In this document: positions 21,783-33,763 of the stretch, piece by piece
Layout of the letters: every line of letters starts with the position of its first letter
Position numbering within the stretch: position 1 is the stretch's first letter
Assembly (NCBI RefSeq): GCF_030272615.1
Contig: NC_081407.1
Span: 144,712,897-144,776,896 of the forward strand
Length of the DNA: 64,000 nucleotides
DNA from: Cryptomeria japonica
Lineage: Eukaryota; Streptophyta; Pinopsida; Cupressales; Cupressaceae
Direction: 5' to 3'
The notes under the pieces: model-generated
What the model was told of the DNA's origin: nothing
What the model saw: the letters and a program-made list of their open reading frames with translations, nothing else
Databases searched by the model: none
Program-made: the position numbers and the translations under genes

Positions 21783-23784
21783 AATTCTCTTTAGTTCTGC
21801 TACACAATTTTTAATTCATTTAATGGTGCGAAGGAAAATAAGAGTTATTTCATTTATTTAGAAAGTTTGTTAATTCTATTTTAAATGTTGTTATTTATTT
21901 AAATAATTAAATATTATTTTAGATCGTTTATTATTTAAAGGATTGAGATGCATTTTGAAATTAGTGGTTGAGAATGCTCCTCACAAATGTAAAACTATTG
22001 AATAAATTTGTGCCACAATTTTCATTGTTTCCTTATTCACTAATTTATTTCACATTCAACATTCATCATATTTTCTTGTTGAATAGAGCTAGTTGAAAGT
22101 GTCAATTTTCATTGTTTTCTTATTGCATCTGGTGTCAAAATCGATCTCCAAAACAAGAAATCCATATGATTATTATTTCGAAATGCACAAGTTGTCCACT
22201 AGCTAGTTTATCAAAAGGTTGAACTATCTAGATTATTCATGGAATCCACATGTTATTTGTTGAGCTAGAAAAGTTGAAATAAATTTACAAAAGTGTGAAT
22301 GCATTAAATACCTAAAGAAATATTAATTAAAAGGATAGGAATTTATCATTTTTTTCAATTTGTAAGAGTGAAATTTGTATTATTATTAAAATTATTGCAT
22401 GCAATGTAAGGTAGTGCCTCAACGCTTTTAGCTAGTTCCTCTCTTCCCATTACATATACACACTATTTCTTTTATACCTAGCTCATCCCACTAAAATTTG
22501 TGTAGGCATCGTTAATGAACAACACATTAACAAACAAGCTCATCTCCAATATGTTTTTTATTTGTTGTCTATAATTTCTTTGGATTGTTGATTTCCAAAT
22601 GCTCTTCTAAATTATTGTGTGGATCCATTACAACTCCTTCCTTATCTTATTAACTAATTCAACTTCTCTCTAGATAACGATGTTGTCCACCTCAAGGCAA
22701 TTGTGATCTTATCTTACTGGTCAAATTTAATAAGCATTAATTATCTCTTTCCCTATAAGCATTCATTATCTCTGGACTATAATGCCTAAACATGATTCTA
22801 GCACTAGACTAGGACTCTAGCAATAGACCTGGAAACTTGATCACTTATGCTACTGCCATCATTAGATGCTAGTGTCCTCTCATGCCATATTTCTTTGTTT
22901 GTTGTTTTGTTGTCTCTTCCAATAATTTATTGACGAACATTTATATATGATAGTTATCCCTATTATTTTTGAGAGACTTCTAATTTTTTCATTTCATTAA
23001 CAAGTATTATATTTAAATTTTTATGGCACCTCTTTTTGTCGAAAGCATGTTTTTTTTTTTAAGTGACTCATCATTATTCTATTTAGTGGAGGGTTTGTAC
23101 TTCCTAGTATTCAAATATCTTATGAATATTTTCCCTTGTATTTAGGTAATTTTTAGGTTGTTGTTGAGTGGATTGGAGGTGGTCATTACCCTCAGTCTAG
23201 TCCTTATTCTAAGAATCAAGGGTTGGTGATCTAGTTGAGGTGTGTTAACTCCTAGTCACTCCACTATCTATGTAGGATTCCATTGGTATTGTAAGAGTTC
23301 CTAAGTTGACTTGGTGTGGATTCAATGTTGATGATTCTATTATCTTATTCTTATGTGGTGTTGTAATAGAATATGATTCTGGGTTAATAGCATGACACAT
23401 GTGTGCAAGTTCAACATGTTATCATATCTTGTTCTTGCTTCAAAAGAAGTTGTTCTATCAATTTTTTTAGGTTTTTCAGCTTAGGGAATTGCAAAAACTC
23501 CTTGGAGAAAGTGGAATAATGATATGGAAAGAGTTAATAATAAGTTTTCTAGGAAGGATTGATGATATCCCCATATAATAATTGAAATAATATAATGACT
23601 ATGCTAGATCTCAAACAACACAAGATATTTTTATGAGCCAAGATTCCCTAATACCCAATATATCAAAAAATAGAGTTAACCCTTTAGGTAGGTTAAAACT
23701 AAATAATAATCCATGTGGAAGAAGTCACTCCATACTATGGCACTTGTTTCGTAGTTCCTAGATCTCATACTTAACCCATCTTTT
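21783..23784. other. AT-rich intergenic DNA, nothing recognised
   Basis: No coding frame with a recognisable domain, no tRNA and no clear terminal repeats on either strand. Confidence 0.5.
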
Positions 23785-24093
23785 GTTACACACATTTGAT
23801 TTCATTCTTTATTGTAGTAATTCCTCCTCTCCATCCATTTGTACTCAATACTTCCATGATGCCATTGATTCCATATAGGTCCATAGTTATTAGCTTGTTG
23901 ATTCAGTGTATTAGCATTCCTCCAAGATTCTTATCACTCACAATGATTTGGATAATTGTATGGTGCACTCTTTTCTATCACTGCAACTTTAACTAATTAT
24001 TCACCATTTTTGTCACTTATTTCACTAGTGTCCTTATTATCCTCAACATCTTGCTACTCTTTTTACTAGTCCCTCTTTTTCATCAACATATTG

Positions 24094-24107
24094 TTGCTCT
24101 TATTTTT
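24094..24107. repeat. SINE target-site duplication, left copy
   Basis: ttgctcttattttt, repeated exactly at 24301-24314. This is 14 bp, a length typical of LINE-mediated insertion. Confidence 0.8.
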
Positions 24108-24300
24108 TTTATATTCACTATCGTGGAATCTGGAGGTGTCCTTGCCGAAGCAAGACTAATCCCCCAGTGTGTACAACCCACTCACAAGGTAGCAACACAC
24201 ACAGAGTTAACACAGCCGGGGACTCGAACTCAAGACCATGGGGAGCATACCCACGCCTTAAGTTGCGATCCACGACCGGGTGGGCTAGGGCCGAAGCCCC
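24108..24300 (-). mobile_element. tRNA-derived SINE (193 bp)
   Basis: On the minus strand the head looks tRNA-like: an A-box-like stretch (CTTAAGGCGTGGGTATGCTC), then a B box GAGTTCGAGTCCC (plus coordinates ~24218-24231), the internal RNA polymerase III promoter. The 3' half (GGATTAGTCTTGCTTCGGCAA) recalls the plant Au-SINE 3' end, from memory. An AT-rich tail and a perfect 14-bp TSD bound it. It is much more GC-rich than its surroundings. The paralogous segment at 26520-26560 lacks it. Confidence 0.8.
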
Positions 24301-24314
24301 TTGCTCTTATTTTT
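24301..24314. repeat. SINE target-site duplication, right copy
   Basis: Second copy of ttgctcttattttt. Confidence 0.8.
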
Positions 24315-24860
24315 CCTTTAAGTCATTGTTATAATCTTCACAAGCTTTCTGAACTCTTCTTTAACTTCCCTTTAAACTCTATAATGTGTAATATCCTACA
24401 ATGTAACTTTTTCCTCGTATATAAAACCTTCATTAATTTCTTTTACATATTGGTGGTTTTTATTCTCAAAGATTCAAACCAAGGATAACCAATCTATATC
24501 CAAAGCATGAAACTTTTAGTAAAAAATTATTTATCCATAAAGATATTAAATATTTAAAATTTTGAATATCATCACCCATTGCTTGAGTGTTCTTGATATC
24601 AAGTTTGCTTGTGAATGTAGTTTTTTGGATAATTACACGTTTGAGTTAATATATGCATTAACTTTTCCTTTTGAATACATCAATAAAATCAAAGGATTGA
24701 ATATTCTTTCCTTGGAGCTAAAGTGCATGCAACTATATCATATCCTTATTTTTCTATGTTCCTGCTTCTCCATCTTCTTATTCTTCATCTTATTTTTATT
24801 CCTCCTCTTCTTTATTTTCCTTCTCATCCTCCTCTTGCTCTTCTTCTTTTTCTTCCTCTT

Positions 24861-25574
24861 CTTCCACTTTTTTATGTTGGATCCCATCTATCTAAAAGAG
24901 CTTATAGTTCTAGTTCATACAACATCTCTAATATCCCATAGACAATATCATACTCAATGCATATCCTTACAATGATAATTGCATTCTTTATATATACCTC
25001 CTTCAAATAGTACAATGGAGGGGTAATCCTAATGAAGGCCTATCATTAATTGATATAATTAATTACACAAATTGTTCACATTACCCAAAATATTTAAGGG
25101 ATGTGTTGGACATGTTGACATCTGCATCCATTTAAATATATTATGACGTTGAATACCCCTAGGTACATAACATATTATCCATTATTGAAATGTTTGCTTT
25201 CCAAAATATGAGAATAATCTAAACATATGACTATCATAATTTATTACAAATATGATATGATGATAATTTCATCCAATAATCTATAGTTGATACTCATTGC
25301 GGCATTTGTTTGATAGTTCTTAGATCCCATACTTGAGCCATTTACTTGATGTATTGAGTACCGATGCCAAAGATGAAGTAAAGTATTGATAAAAATATGG
25401 GATGTCGACATTATGTATTGAGTACTTGATGTATTGATACAAATATTTTGAGTAAGGCTTTGGTGGACTCATGAGATGCCAAAGATGAGATCTCACCTTG
25501 TTGTGCTCATGGAGCGAATGGAAAGATGGGATGCCGACATTATGTCTTGTAATTAATCTGAAGATTAATTAAAA
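24861..25574. other. AT-rich spacer, nothing recognised
   Basis: Only a short local repetition (tgatgtattgagta and variants, 25340-25450). No gene seen. Confidence 0.4.
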
Positions 25575-26205
25575 GTGTTATTTTTTGATCTCATAGACTG
25601 TTTAATCTCGCAAATGTTATTAAAATCTTTCATTCATTTTTATCTCCTCATGAAAGAAATCACATTTACCGCATTCTATGACTTCTATGACTTCTATTTG
25701 ACGGGAGAGAGTCCCTTGATGATCCATGGACAGCTTGGGATGTCCAAGATGAACAACTCTACTGTATCAGCTAAGTGGTACCCTTTGACATGATAGAGAA
25801 CATATATCTAACATGGTTGGAGAAGGGGAAATTCATCGTGTGCCTTGTCAGACATATCATGATTGCTACGGTAGTAAGAAGGGGAAGTTCATAGTGTGCC
25901 TTGTCAGACGTATCACGATTACTACGATATTACTTCGAGTCATCACCAACAGATGAGTCTCCTCTCTAGGTAGGCCTCATATGCTACATCACAGACATGG
26001 AATGAGGTATCATATTCACTTGAGATCACAAGTAGTTGTCCCACCTATACCACAATCTCGGGTGGTATGTCCACCACAAGTACCATAGCCTAACAGCTTG
26101 CATGCTCCTTGAGGTGTTGGCATTTGAGCATATCACCTTCACGAGACCAATAAGATACCCCTACCAGATCATAGGTGAGTTTCCACGAGCACATTAGTAG
26201 AGGTT
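25575..26205 (+). pseudogene. Plant mobile domain (PMD)-like fragment
   Basis: Decayed plus-strand pieces fit the PMD pattern. The first (25575-25790) reads KSFIHFYLLMKEITFT...LTGESPLMIHG, comparable with EHFHSEKNMFHLSVGELTIT in the antisense PMD gene of element D. The second (about 25985-26205) reads CYITDME, then LSHLYHNLGWYVHHKYHSLTA and CMLLEVLAFEHITFTRP, comparable with VYILQVWAWEHLLICRP there. Stops separate the pieces, and a 56-bp tandem duplication sits between them. It is not inside a recognisable LTR element. Assignment is by pattern only. Confidence 0.5.
25823..25936 (+). repeat. 56-bp tandem duplication
   Basis: Two adjacent copies of a unit starting ggggaaattcatcgtgtgcc / ggggaagttcatagtgtgcc with period 56 and a few differences, inside the PMD-like fragment. 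It shifts the reading frame. Confidence 0.75.
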
Positions 26206-26269
26206 TGGGGATTTATTGTTTTGGTGGCAGATTGTGGACTGGATGGGGGTCGACTACGTGGGTTTTTTT

Positions 26270-27030
26270 TGTTACGCACATTTGATTCTATTCCCTATCA
26301 TAGTAATTCCTTATTTCCTCCATTACTAATCATTACTTGTATGATACCATTTATTTTTGTAATTGTTCGTTTGATTCCATGTAGGACCATTGACATTAGC
26401 TTGTCGATTCATTGTATTAGCATTTCTCCATGATTTTTTATCACTCCCAATGATTTTTTGCCACTTGTTTTACTGACTATTAAATAGAGGTACTAATCTC
26501 ATTTTAATCTCATTTTTTATCTCAACATCTTGCTACTCTTATTTTCCCTCCAATACATTGTTACAATCTTCATGAGCTTTCTAAACTTCCTCTTCTTTAA
26601 GTTTCCTTCAAACTCTATTATGTGTAATATCCTATAATGCAACTTTTTCATCTGATACAAAAAGCTTCATGAACTTTATTTACATATTGATGTTATAGTT
26701 CCTAAGGATTCTAACCAAAAAATATATTTCGTCGTAGATATCTTTAAAGTTTCAAAAATTTGAATATTCATATCCAAAATTTGAGTTTTCTTTATGTTTT
26801 TTTTGTTTTTGTTTATATAGCTTCTTGGCTAATTCAAATCGATGAAGTTATACTCGTTGCTAGGGTTAAAGGCTACACTACCATTTTCCTTTTGAATGCA
26901 TCCATTAAATTGAAGGCTTGAATCTTCCTTCCTTGGAGATAATGTGCATGTGCCTTTATCATCTCCTTCTTTTGTGTTTTCTCCTTCTCCATTTTCTTAT
27001 TCTTCCTCCTCTTCTCTTCTTTATTTTCTT
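26270..27030 (+). repeat. Dispersed repeat, copy 2 (no SINE)
   Basis: Second copy of the 23785-24860 repeat. Around 26520-26560 it runs from caacatcttgctactctta straight into ttttccctcc without the SINE, so it works as an empty-site comparison. Confidence 0.65.
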
Positions 27031-28524
27031 CCTCGTGTTATGAACACATTTGTAATGGAGATCTAATCATGTGGCGACATATTCTTAGGAAAACTATAAT
27101 ATTTAGAGAAATGTGACTCAAATTTGAGGTTTTGCCTATATTCTACCCTTAGTAAAATTCTAGTAGGAATTGTAATTTAAGAGGAGGGGGTGTAAGACCC
27201 AATCAAAATCTTTTAAAAAGTTAATATTTTTAAATAATTTAATTAATGAAGGAAAATCATTTTTTTTCTCAATTATATGTTCACAAAAATCACCAAATTG
27301 TTGTTAAAAACCACAAGAAGACCTAAGAATTCAAATTATGGTCTTCTCAAAGGAGTTAGAGTGTGTTAACAATCCATGCCACAACTTATGGCAAAAAGCC
27401 ATAATGACAATGTAAAATATCCCTTTTTCGGAGCTTTGAGGAGTCAACAATAGTAAAATGGACACAAGAAACATAGATGAGAGGTTTCTCCCAGAATCCC
27501 ATGACATATGCTTTAAAAAAATTGTAATATCTTTCACCCTCTCTATGATCTTGAGGTATACTCAATATACAAACAACTAAAACCTTTAAATGAAGTGCGT
27601 GTCACAAAACCAAACAAAATAGAATGTCTCAATTAATAACAATCGCATAAAAAATTAATCCACCTGTCAAGACTGATTAATGTTTTCTTTTATTTTAAAA
27701 TGAATTAAAAAACTAAAAAACTTTATAAATACATTCTAACAAATGAATTAGAAAATTAACAAATAAGAGAAATTGTTTTCTTCTAAAGATCAAAGATTCT
27801 GGAATTGGAGAAATAAAAGAAAGAATCTATTAAATTAAAAAATAGAATGAACAAGGGAAACCAACGCAAAAAAAACACTTAATCTATAAGCAAGTTTGTT
27901 GAATCAGGTTGAGAACGGAGTCAACAGTGGCAAATATTATTTGTACTGATTTATTGAAGTTGTGAACAGGATTATTTGGAGGTTGAAGAAAATAAACAAA
28001 GTTCTAGTTGCAGATCTTTATTTATTTTCAAACATTAAAAACACATGAATTTTTAGTATTGGTTTCAGTGCATTATCTTGCAGTTATACAGAGTCTATGG
28101 ACATTAAGACTTGTTATATTTAGTACATTTTTCTATCTTAATGTTTTAGGTTGGTGGAATTGATTGGTATAATTGATCTGAAAATAAACAAACCTTATAT
28201 CAGAGTTATTTATGGAGTTGGTGCTTTTAAGTTTCTTGAGTTGGTGCTTAAATCATTGTATTGTGTATTTGGAGGGTTGGTGCTCTTATAAGAACTTTGA
28301 TTGAGTTGGTGCTCATATTAAAAGTTTTGAATAAGTTTGTGAAAAAGATTAATTGGATAAAACTTTAAAAGTTTTATTTACTACTGATTCACCCCTTCTC
28401 AGTAGTAAACCTATGTTCTATAGAATTAACTTGTGACTTTTTGAATAACAATTGTGTCAATTATTAGCTTAATGATAGAATGACATAATTCAAAGACTCT
28501 TAAGAAGACACAGCGGAATTCATA
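27031..28524. other. AT-rich flank left of element D
   Basis: No gene seen. At 28380-28425 a gattcaccccttctcagtag string resembles the end of a copia-type LTR, but I could not find a partner. Confidence 0.35.
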
Positions 28525-28529
28525 CTAGT
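28525..28529. repeat. Element D target-site duplication, left copy (ctagt)
   Basis: ctagt directly before the LTR; identical to 52632-52636 directly after the 3' LTR. Confidence 0.9.
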
Positions 28530-29597
28530 TGTAATACCCTGAAAATGGTCATCTAAACCATGAGCCCCTAATCTCGACAACGTCACCAAGGTCCTAACCA
28601 AAGGCAATTAAATCAATCTTAAGCACACAATTAATTCTTTAATCATCAAATGTCACATGGCAAAATCAATAACTCAATATTAATTAAATATTTATTTAAT
28701 TAATTGATCATTCAAAGTAAATCATTTTAAACAATTACCTTATTTATTTTATTAAATATCCTAGCATATTTAATTAAATAAATCAATTTATAATAAATCT
28801 TCAAAAAAGGAAACAAATCAAGAAAGAGGAATTGGAAATTATGAGCACACATCTTCAAAAAAGGAAATAAATCATCAAAAAGAATTAATTGACCAAGAAA
28901 GAATTAAAAATTTGAGAAAAAGAAATCAATTGGAGATGATCTTGAAAAACAAATTAAAAATTGATAGATAATCTCAAAGAAAGCAATTAAAATAATTAAA
29001 TATTAAAATTGAATGAAATAGAGAATAAATCATTTTTTTCTTGATTTTATCTTAATTTTAGTTCAATTTCCTTTAAAACTGAGAAAAACATCCAATCACA
29101 TCAATTCACCTGGATTGTACTTCCTCTTGGAAAATCTTAACCGCTCATCATCATTTGATCTCAGCCTTTGGTTTTTTTATGAATTTTCTATAAATTCAGG
29201 CTCTCATATCTCATTCAAAAGATCCTAGAGAATATATTGTTATTATGTTGTTTTTGCTCTAGGTTCATTAATACTTGTGCATTCAGATATTAGTTATTTC
29301 ATATTGCATACATATTTAGATCATTTATCTCATTTATTGATTAAATCATGTTAGATTAATCTTGCATTCATCTAGCTAAATCCATGCTCATATAGATTTA
29401 AAAATCCTTTGTTTAGGTGTTGTCTAGTCACTGGATAGCTTAGCAATCTGAGAGCAATCTAAACTCGCATCTACTAGAAGGCAATGGGTCGACTTGTTAT
29501 GGTTTTCTTATTCATGTTTATATCTGTCTAACCATGCATGTAATGACTTGATTGAAGTGTTGTGCTTACAGATACAGGTCCACTTTTCACACACACA
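28530..29597 (+). repeat. Element D 5' LTR (1068 bp)
   Basis: Starts TGTAATACCCTGAAAATGG and ends CTTTTCACACACACA. It matches 51561-52631 along its length with scattered substitutions and a 9-bp indel (ttcacatat in the 3' copy). TATA-like AT-rich stretches are common, so I do not pick a promoter. Confidence 0.92.
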
Positions 29598-29601
29598 TTT
29601 C

Positions 29602-29619
29602 TGGAACCCACTGTGGGAC
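29602..29619 (+). promoter_or_regulatory. Element D primer-binding site
   Basis: TGGAACCCACTGTGGGAC four bases after the LTR. Similar to the site of element A; tRNA not assigned. Confidence 0.6.
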
Positions 29620-31419
29620 AGAAAACTACTTTTTCGGCCTCATAATCATTCTTTTTATCCTGCAGGTTTCGTCCATACAGTCTCTGCGAAATATCGTACA
29701 AGCAGTTTCACTGCATCGTACAACATTATATTGAAGCCTGCATTTTATCGTACGACACAATATTATATCATGTAAATTGTCATACGAATCATAATATGGA
29801 CTCATACGACATACTGCTTCTGTTATCTTCTGTCGTTCTTTATTGATTTCTGACTCGTACGATAAAAGTTTTCTGTCGTTCCATTTTATGAGAATTGTCG
29901 TACGATTCTGTTCTTTGTTAGATTAAAAGCAAGTTTCACTTTTCAGGGTTTTTCTTGAATTAAATTTTGATTATACTGATGCTAAACCCTGAATTGTCTT
30001 TTGTATGCCTGGTATTTTCACAGCTTGACCAATTTCTTGCAGGACGCTTGTCAAAGAATTTATCAATCAAACATACGCCTATCAAAGAATAAAAACAACA
30101 TGGCTATTGATGCGTTGTTTTTGCAGGTTGCCTAAAGAGAAATCAATCAAACATCGTGTATTCTTTAATTTTTTAGGCACCTAACTTGCTATCTGGGTAA
30201 TGAACAAATCTGTCTTTTGTGTTTTTTTGGAAAATTCTGAGAGGTAGGAGAGTATGCTCTTGTCTTTCTAAGACAATCAGAAATCTAGACCCTTGAGGCT
30301 TTTTCTTTGTTTGAGATTTGTACATCTTTAGCAAGCCTACCCTCCCGAGGGGTTGAAAAACTCTTAAAGCCGTTACGGCCGGTGTGAGGGGAACGACCTA
30401 ACTGGGAATGGCTAAATGCCAAGTACTCCAACCCATTATAAAATAAATGTGATTTGATAATAAAAAATATAAAACGACAGTGCTCAGAATAGCTCTCCTC
30501 AGTACCTTCGGGTATATTAAACCTTGGTTTTCAAGGCTGGAGGACCTCTTAATTGAGTTTATACCTCGACGCGCTGAACGGAACCCTTACTAGATCCAAT
30601 TAAAATTAGAAGCTATCTGATTCACCTCCGAAAGGTTGATAATCTTTACGCAAGAGAGATAGTAACTCTCCTAAGACACTTGCGATATCGTGCCCCCATT
30701 AGCGTTTGGAGTCGGCTAATACAACATTGAGAATCTATTGCATGAGACTCATCGGCCGTATTCTGATTAGCTATTGGGTGTGTACCTAAGTCAGCAAGCA
30801 AAGGTTTTCTTCTCTAAGCCAACTTCCATAGGGTTTGCATGTTGTGATTGGAGTTACTATTCATACTGCATGTTTTCTGTGTTTTCATCCCTCAAACTAA
30901 AAATGAAATACTGAAACTGGAGAAAACAAATGAAACAATATCAATCAATTCAGTGATAAAGTCTATCCGTGTCCAAACTGGTCTCTGTCAGTCATCGAAA
31001 CATCAATCCTTATCAAAAAATGGTAGTCGTCAGTCATTGAAACTTTATCTGTTAGAATCTCATCTGTGTCCAATCCTCTGCCATACGAATTCCTAATCTT
31101 GTCAATCAAAATAGTCAAAATTGTCTAAAACAGTCTACAGCAAGCCTAAAACTGGTTATCATCCTCCTGAGGATAAACAACCTTGATAGTGTACTCCTGT
31201 CATTGCGTTGCACGATTTTATCGATCATCTCTCAACTAGTTCAAACAACATCTTATCAAACCTAAGTTAACTTAGATAGCGTCTTACACATGATAGATCA
31301 TTCCTGAAACCAAACCAAATCTTAGTTACTTCACTCAATCACTATGTTAAACAAACAACTAGCTCCAATTTGATCTTGACTTCTGCAACACATTTAGCTC
31401 TCGGTCCCGTCGGTTGTAA
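29620..31419 (+). other. Element D untranslated leader
   Basis: 1.8 kb without a credible gene. The first 300 bases carry the CGTACGA-like cluster. The middle (30330-30800) is GC-richer and probably structured, with several short complementary runs (for example tacggccggtg near 30375). ORF1 starts at 31420. Confidence 0.6.
29690..29912 (+). repeat. Cluster of TCGTACGA-like motifs in the element D leader
   Basis: About nine variants within 220 bases: atcgtacaa, atcgtacaa, atcgtacgac, gtcatacga, tcatacgac, tgtcgttc, ctcgtacga, tgtcgttc, gtcgtacga. The core CGTACG is palindromic. A second cluster lies in the intron of the antisense gene. Confidence 0.7.
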
Positions 31420-33763
31420 ATGCATGTTCAAACCAAAAGCTCTTCTATTTTTTTTGAAAAAAGTAAGAATATCGTGGATACCTTAGCTCCAATTCCCATG
31501 GCTACCTTTGCTCAAATGCTTCAAGATATCAAGAAAGAAATATATGACATGGAAATCCAACAAAATAAATCAATGACTCCATTTGAAAAACAAATATATG
31601 ATATCAAGTGTGAGAAACTTCAAGGAATGCTAAAACAATTATGTGATTTGACAAGAGAATACCAACAAATAATTGACAATCAAAGACCAAATCTCATACA
31701 AGATCACAAAACACCTTCACCAAGACAAAAAGACATCTATTCCCTAGATAGACAGTTTACACCTTTGGGGCAATCTATTGAGTCAACTTTGGAAGAGCTT
31801 ATTAAGAACAATTTTATCATATTGCTTAAAAAGACCACATGGGGATGTGCAGTTTTGAGTAGTTATTGTGTATATCATAGGCATAACAAACATAAGACTT
31901 CAATGTGTATGGAATTACAACATAAGATTCAAGATCTCCTTGATGATGGTGTCATTGAAATTGAAGATCCTAATGACTCACCTAAAGAAAAAGAAGGAAC
32001 TACTTCTAAGAATAATCAAAATCATGAACCTATGTCTAGCAAGGCTCCATGTGTATCCTCCATCCCTTCCATGATGCCTTCATCTCCTAAAAATTCTCAG
32101 CAACAATCCATACCATCTCCTTCAATCAATGAAACTTCTCATGTTGACCTTCAAGGGCTATCTCCTATGGAAATCCAAGTTAATGCCAATATTGGTACAA
32201 GTTCCTCTAAAGATTTAAAAATCCCAGATCCTATGCCATCATACACTTCAATTCCAAACATACCCACTCCAGAGAGTCCCGCTCAAAATGCTTCCCCATC
32301 ATGCCAAAATATGGAGACCTTCCAAGAATCCCCTACACCTATGCAAAATCCTATCCCTTCCTTAGAAGTGACTCCATGTCAAGAGGATAATCTAAAAAAT
32401 GAAGAAACAAGTCCTATCGTAAATCAAGATCAAGACACCAAAACTCCTTAATCCCATCTAATGATTGAAAAAGATCCTATTTCACTAGATTCCCATGATG
32501 ATCCCCTTATACCTTTTCACTTCTTTCGAGATGGCTCACTTCTATCTCAAGTGCAAAGCATCCTTCCAAATCCCATTCCTAATCCACTTCCTAAGCAAGA
32601 TCATGATGGCTCTTCCACCTTTTCAAACGATCCTATTCAAAATGAAGAGTCAAACACCCTTCCTACTCTATCCAATGGTCCTCTTCCATGTCAAGATCAA
32701 AGTATCCTTTCATCTCCTTGTCATAATCCTCCATGTTCATCTCAAGGATCCATCACGCCTACAAATCCCCTTCGTGATCCTATCATTCCTTACATTCCAC
32801 CGCCATCTCAAAATGGACTCACACCTTCTTTCCAAAGAAAAGTGTATCCTACAAGTCAAAATATTTATAAAGGCAAAGGGGTAGATATCCACAAGCAAGA
32901 ACCCCTCCATATTAAAGAGAGTGTTAAAGGTCATGGCCTCAGGGACATTCCTCAAGATGTTGGTATCTCTCATAAATCCTACATTTCTCTAGTTAAATCC
33001 AAATATATGTTTTCCCCATCATCACTTCCATCCATTCTAGGTCCCTATATCCCTCCATCCCTTATGAAGGATCAACAAATGCACACATCAAGTACCTTCC
33101 ATCCATCTAAAAGACCTCCATATCATTCCTATCTATCCATGCATCTCCCTCCAATCAATTTGGATGCCAAGCAAAAATTGTCATAATTCAAGTAATCCAC
33201 ATGTATTCAAGGATCAACATGTCCCATCTAATCGACATGTCAAAACAAAGAAAAAAATGATCCAAAAAGAAAAAGAGAAATACAAAATGCTACAAAAGCC
33301 CACAAAGAAAGAAGAAAAATCAAAAGTTATATAGGTTCCTAAGGCACTTGTACAAGAAATGTGCTCTAAGGAACTACAAAAACATGAAAAATCAAAAACC
33401 ATGTGGATCCCTAAGCGGCTACTTGAAGCACAAAAGTCTCAAGAAAAATCAAAATTGGCATCCAAAATTGTTGTTCCTCAATCCAAACCTTCTGAGTCTA
33501 TTCCTCCATCACCTCCTTCATCCATTTTGGGTTCTTATGCCCCAAAATGTGTAACCTTTCCTCCATTAAAATCTCAAAATCTAAGATTCACTTCTCCTCC
33601 ATATGTCCACCATCCCTCAAGGTGTGTGCTAATGTTGATCTTTCCAGCATTTCCATCTAGCCATACACAATTCTACCAACATCCCATCCGTTATCCAACA
33701 CCTCTTTTTCACCCTTCCATCCCTCTTATCCAATCCCACCATGTCTGGAGAAAGACAATATAG
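31420..33763 (+). pseudogene. Element D ORF1 (extra protein upstream of gag)
   Basis: Extra ORF of unknown function, as found before gag in Ogre/Tat elements. ATG 31420 opens a frame running to 33186 with one internal stop (32449). It then continues in another frame with one Trp-to-stop change to 33763, overlapping the gag start by 23 bases. Residues ~30-90 look helical. Residues ~110-182 repeat the gag C-terminal module: DRQFTPLGQSIEST..., a knuckle C-x2-H-x4-H-x4-C at 150-163, then IQDLLDDGVIEIED. The remainder is Pro/Ser-rich with many SIPSP and NPIPNP-like repeats. The tail has repeated KSK..(W/stop)(I/V)PK units. The knuckle suggests nucleic-acid binding (inference). Confidence 0.7.

Larger units (their letters stand above)
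23785..24860 (+). repeat. Dispersed repeat, copy 1 (contains the SINE)
   Basis: Shares long stretches with 26270-27030: the cacatttgatt start, caacatcttgctactctt, the gagctttct.aact block, actctat.atgtgtaatatccta.aatg.aactttttc, and the final ccttccttggag...cttctccat.ttcttattcttc. Family unknown. No protein domain is evident. Confidence 0.65.

Noticed and set aside
24108-24300. A functional tRNA gene
   Set aside because: Box A and B-like strings are present, but I see no complete cloverleaf. The AT-rich tail and long TSD indicate a SINE.
24562-24975. 137-codon hydrophobic frame (Leu/Phe-rich)
   Set aside because: It comes from a pyrimidine-rich ctcttctt stretch inside a non-coding dispersed repeat. 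It could look like a membrane protein but has no other support.
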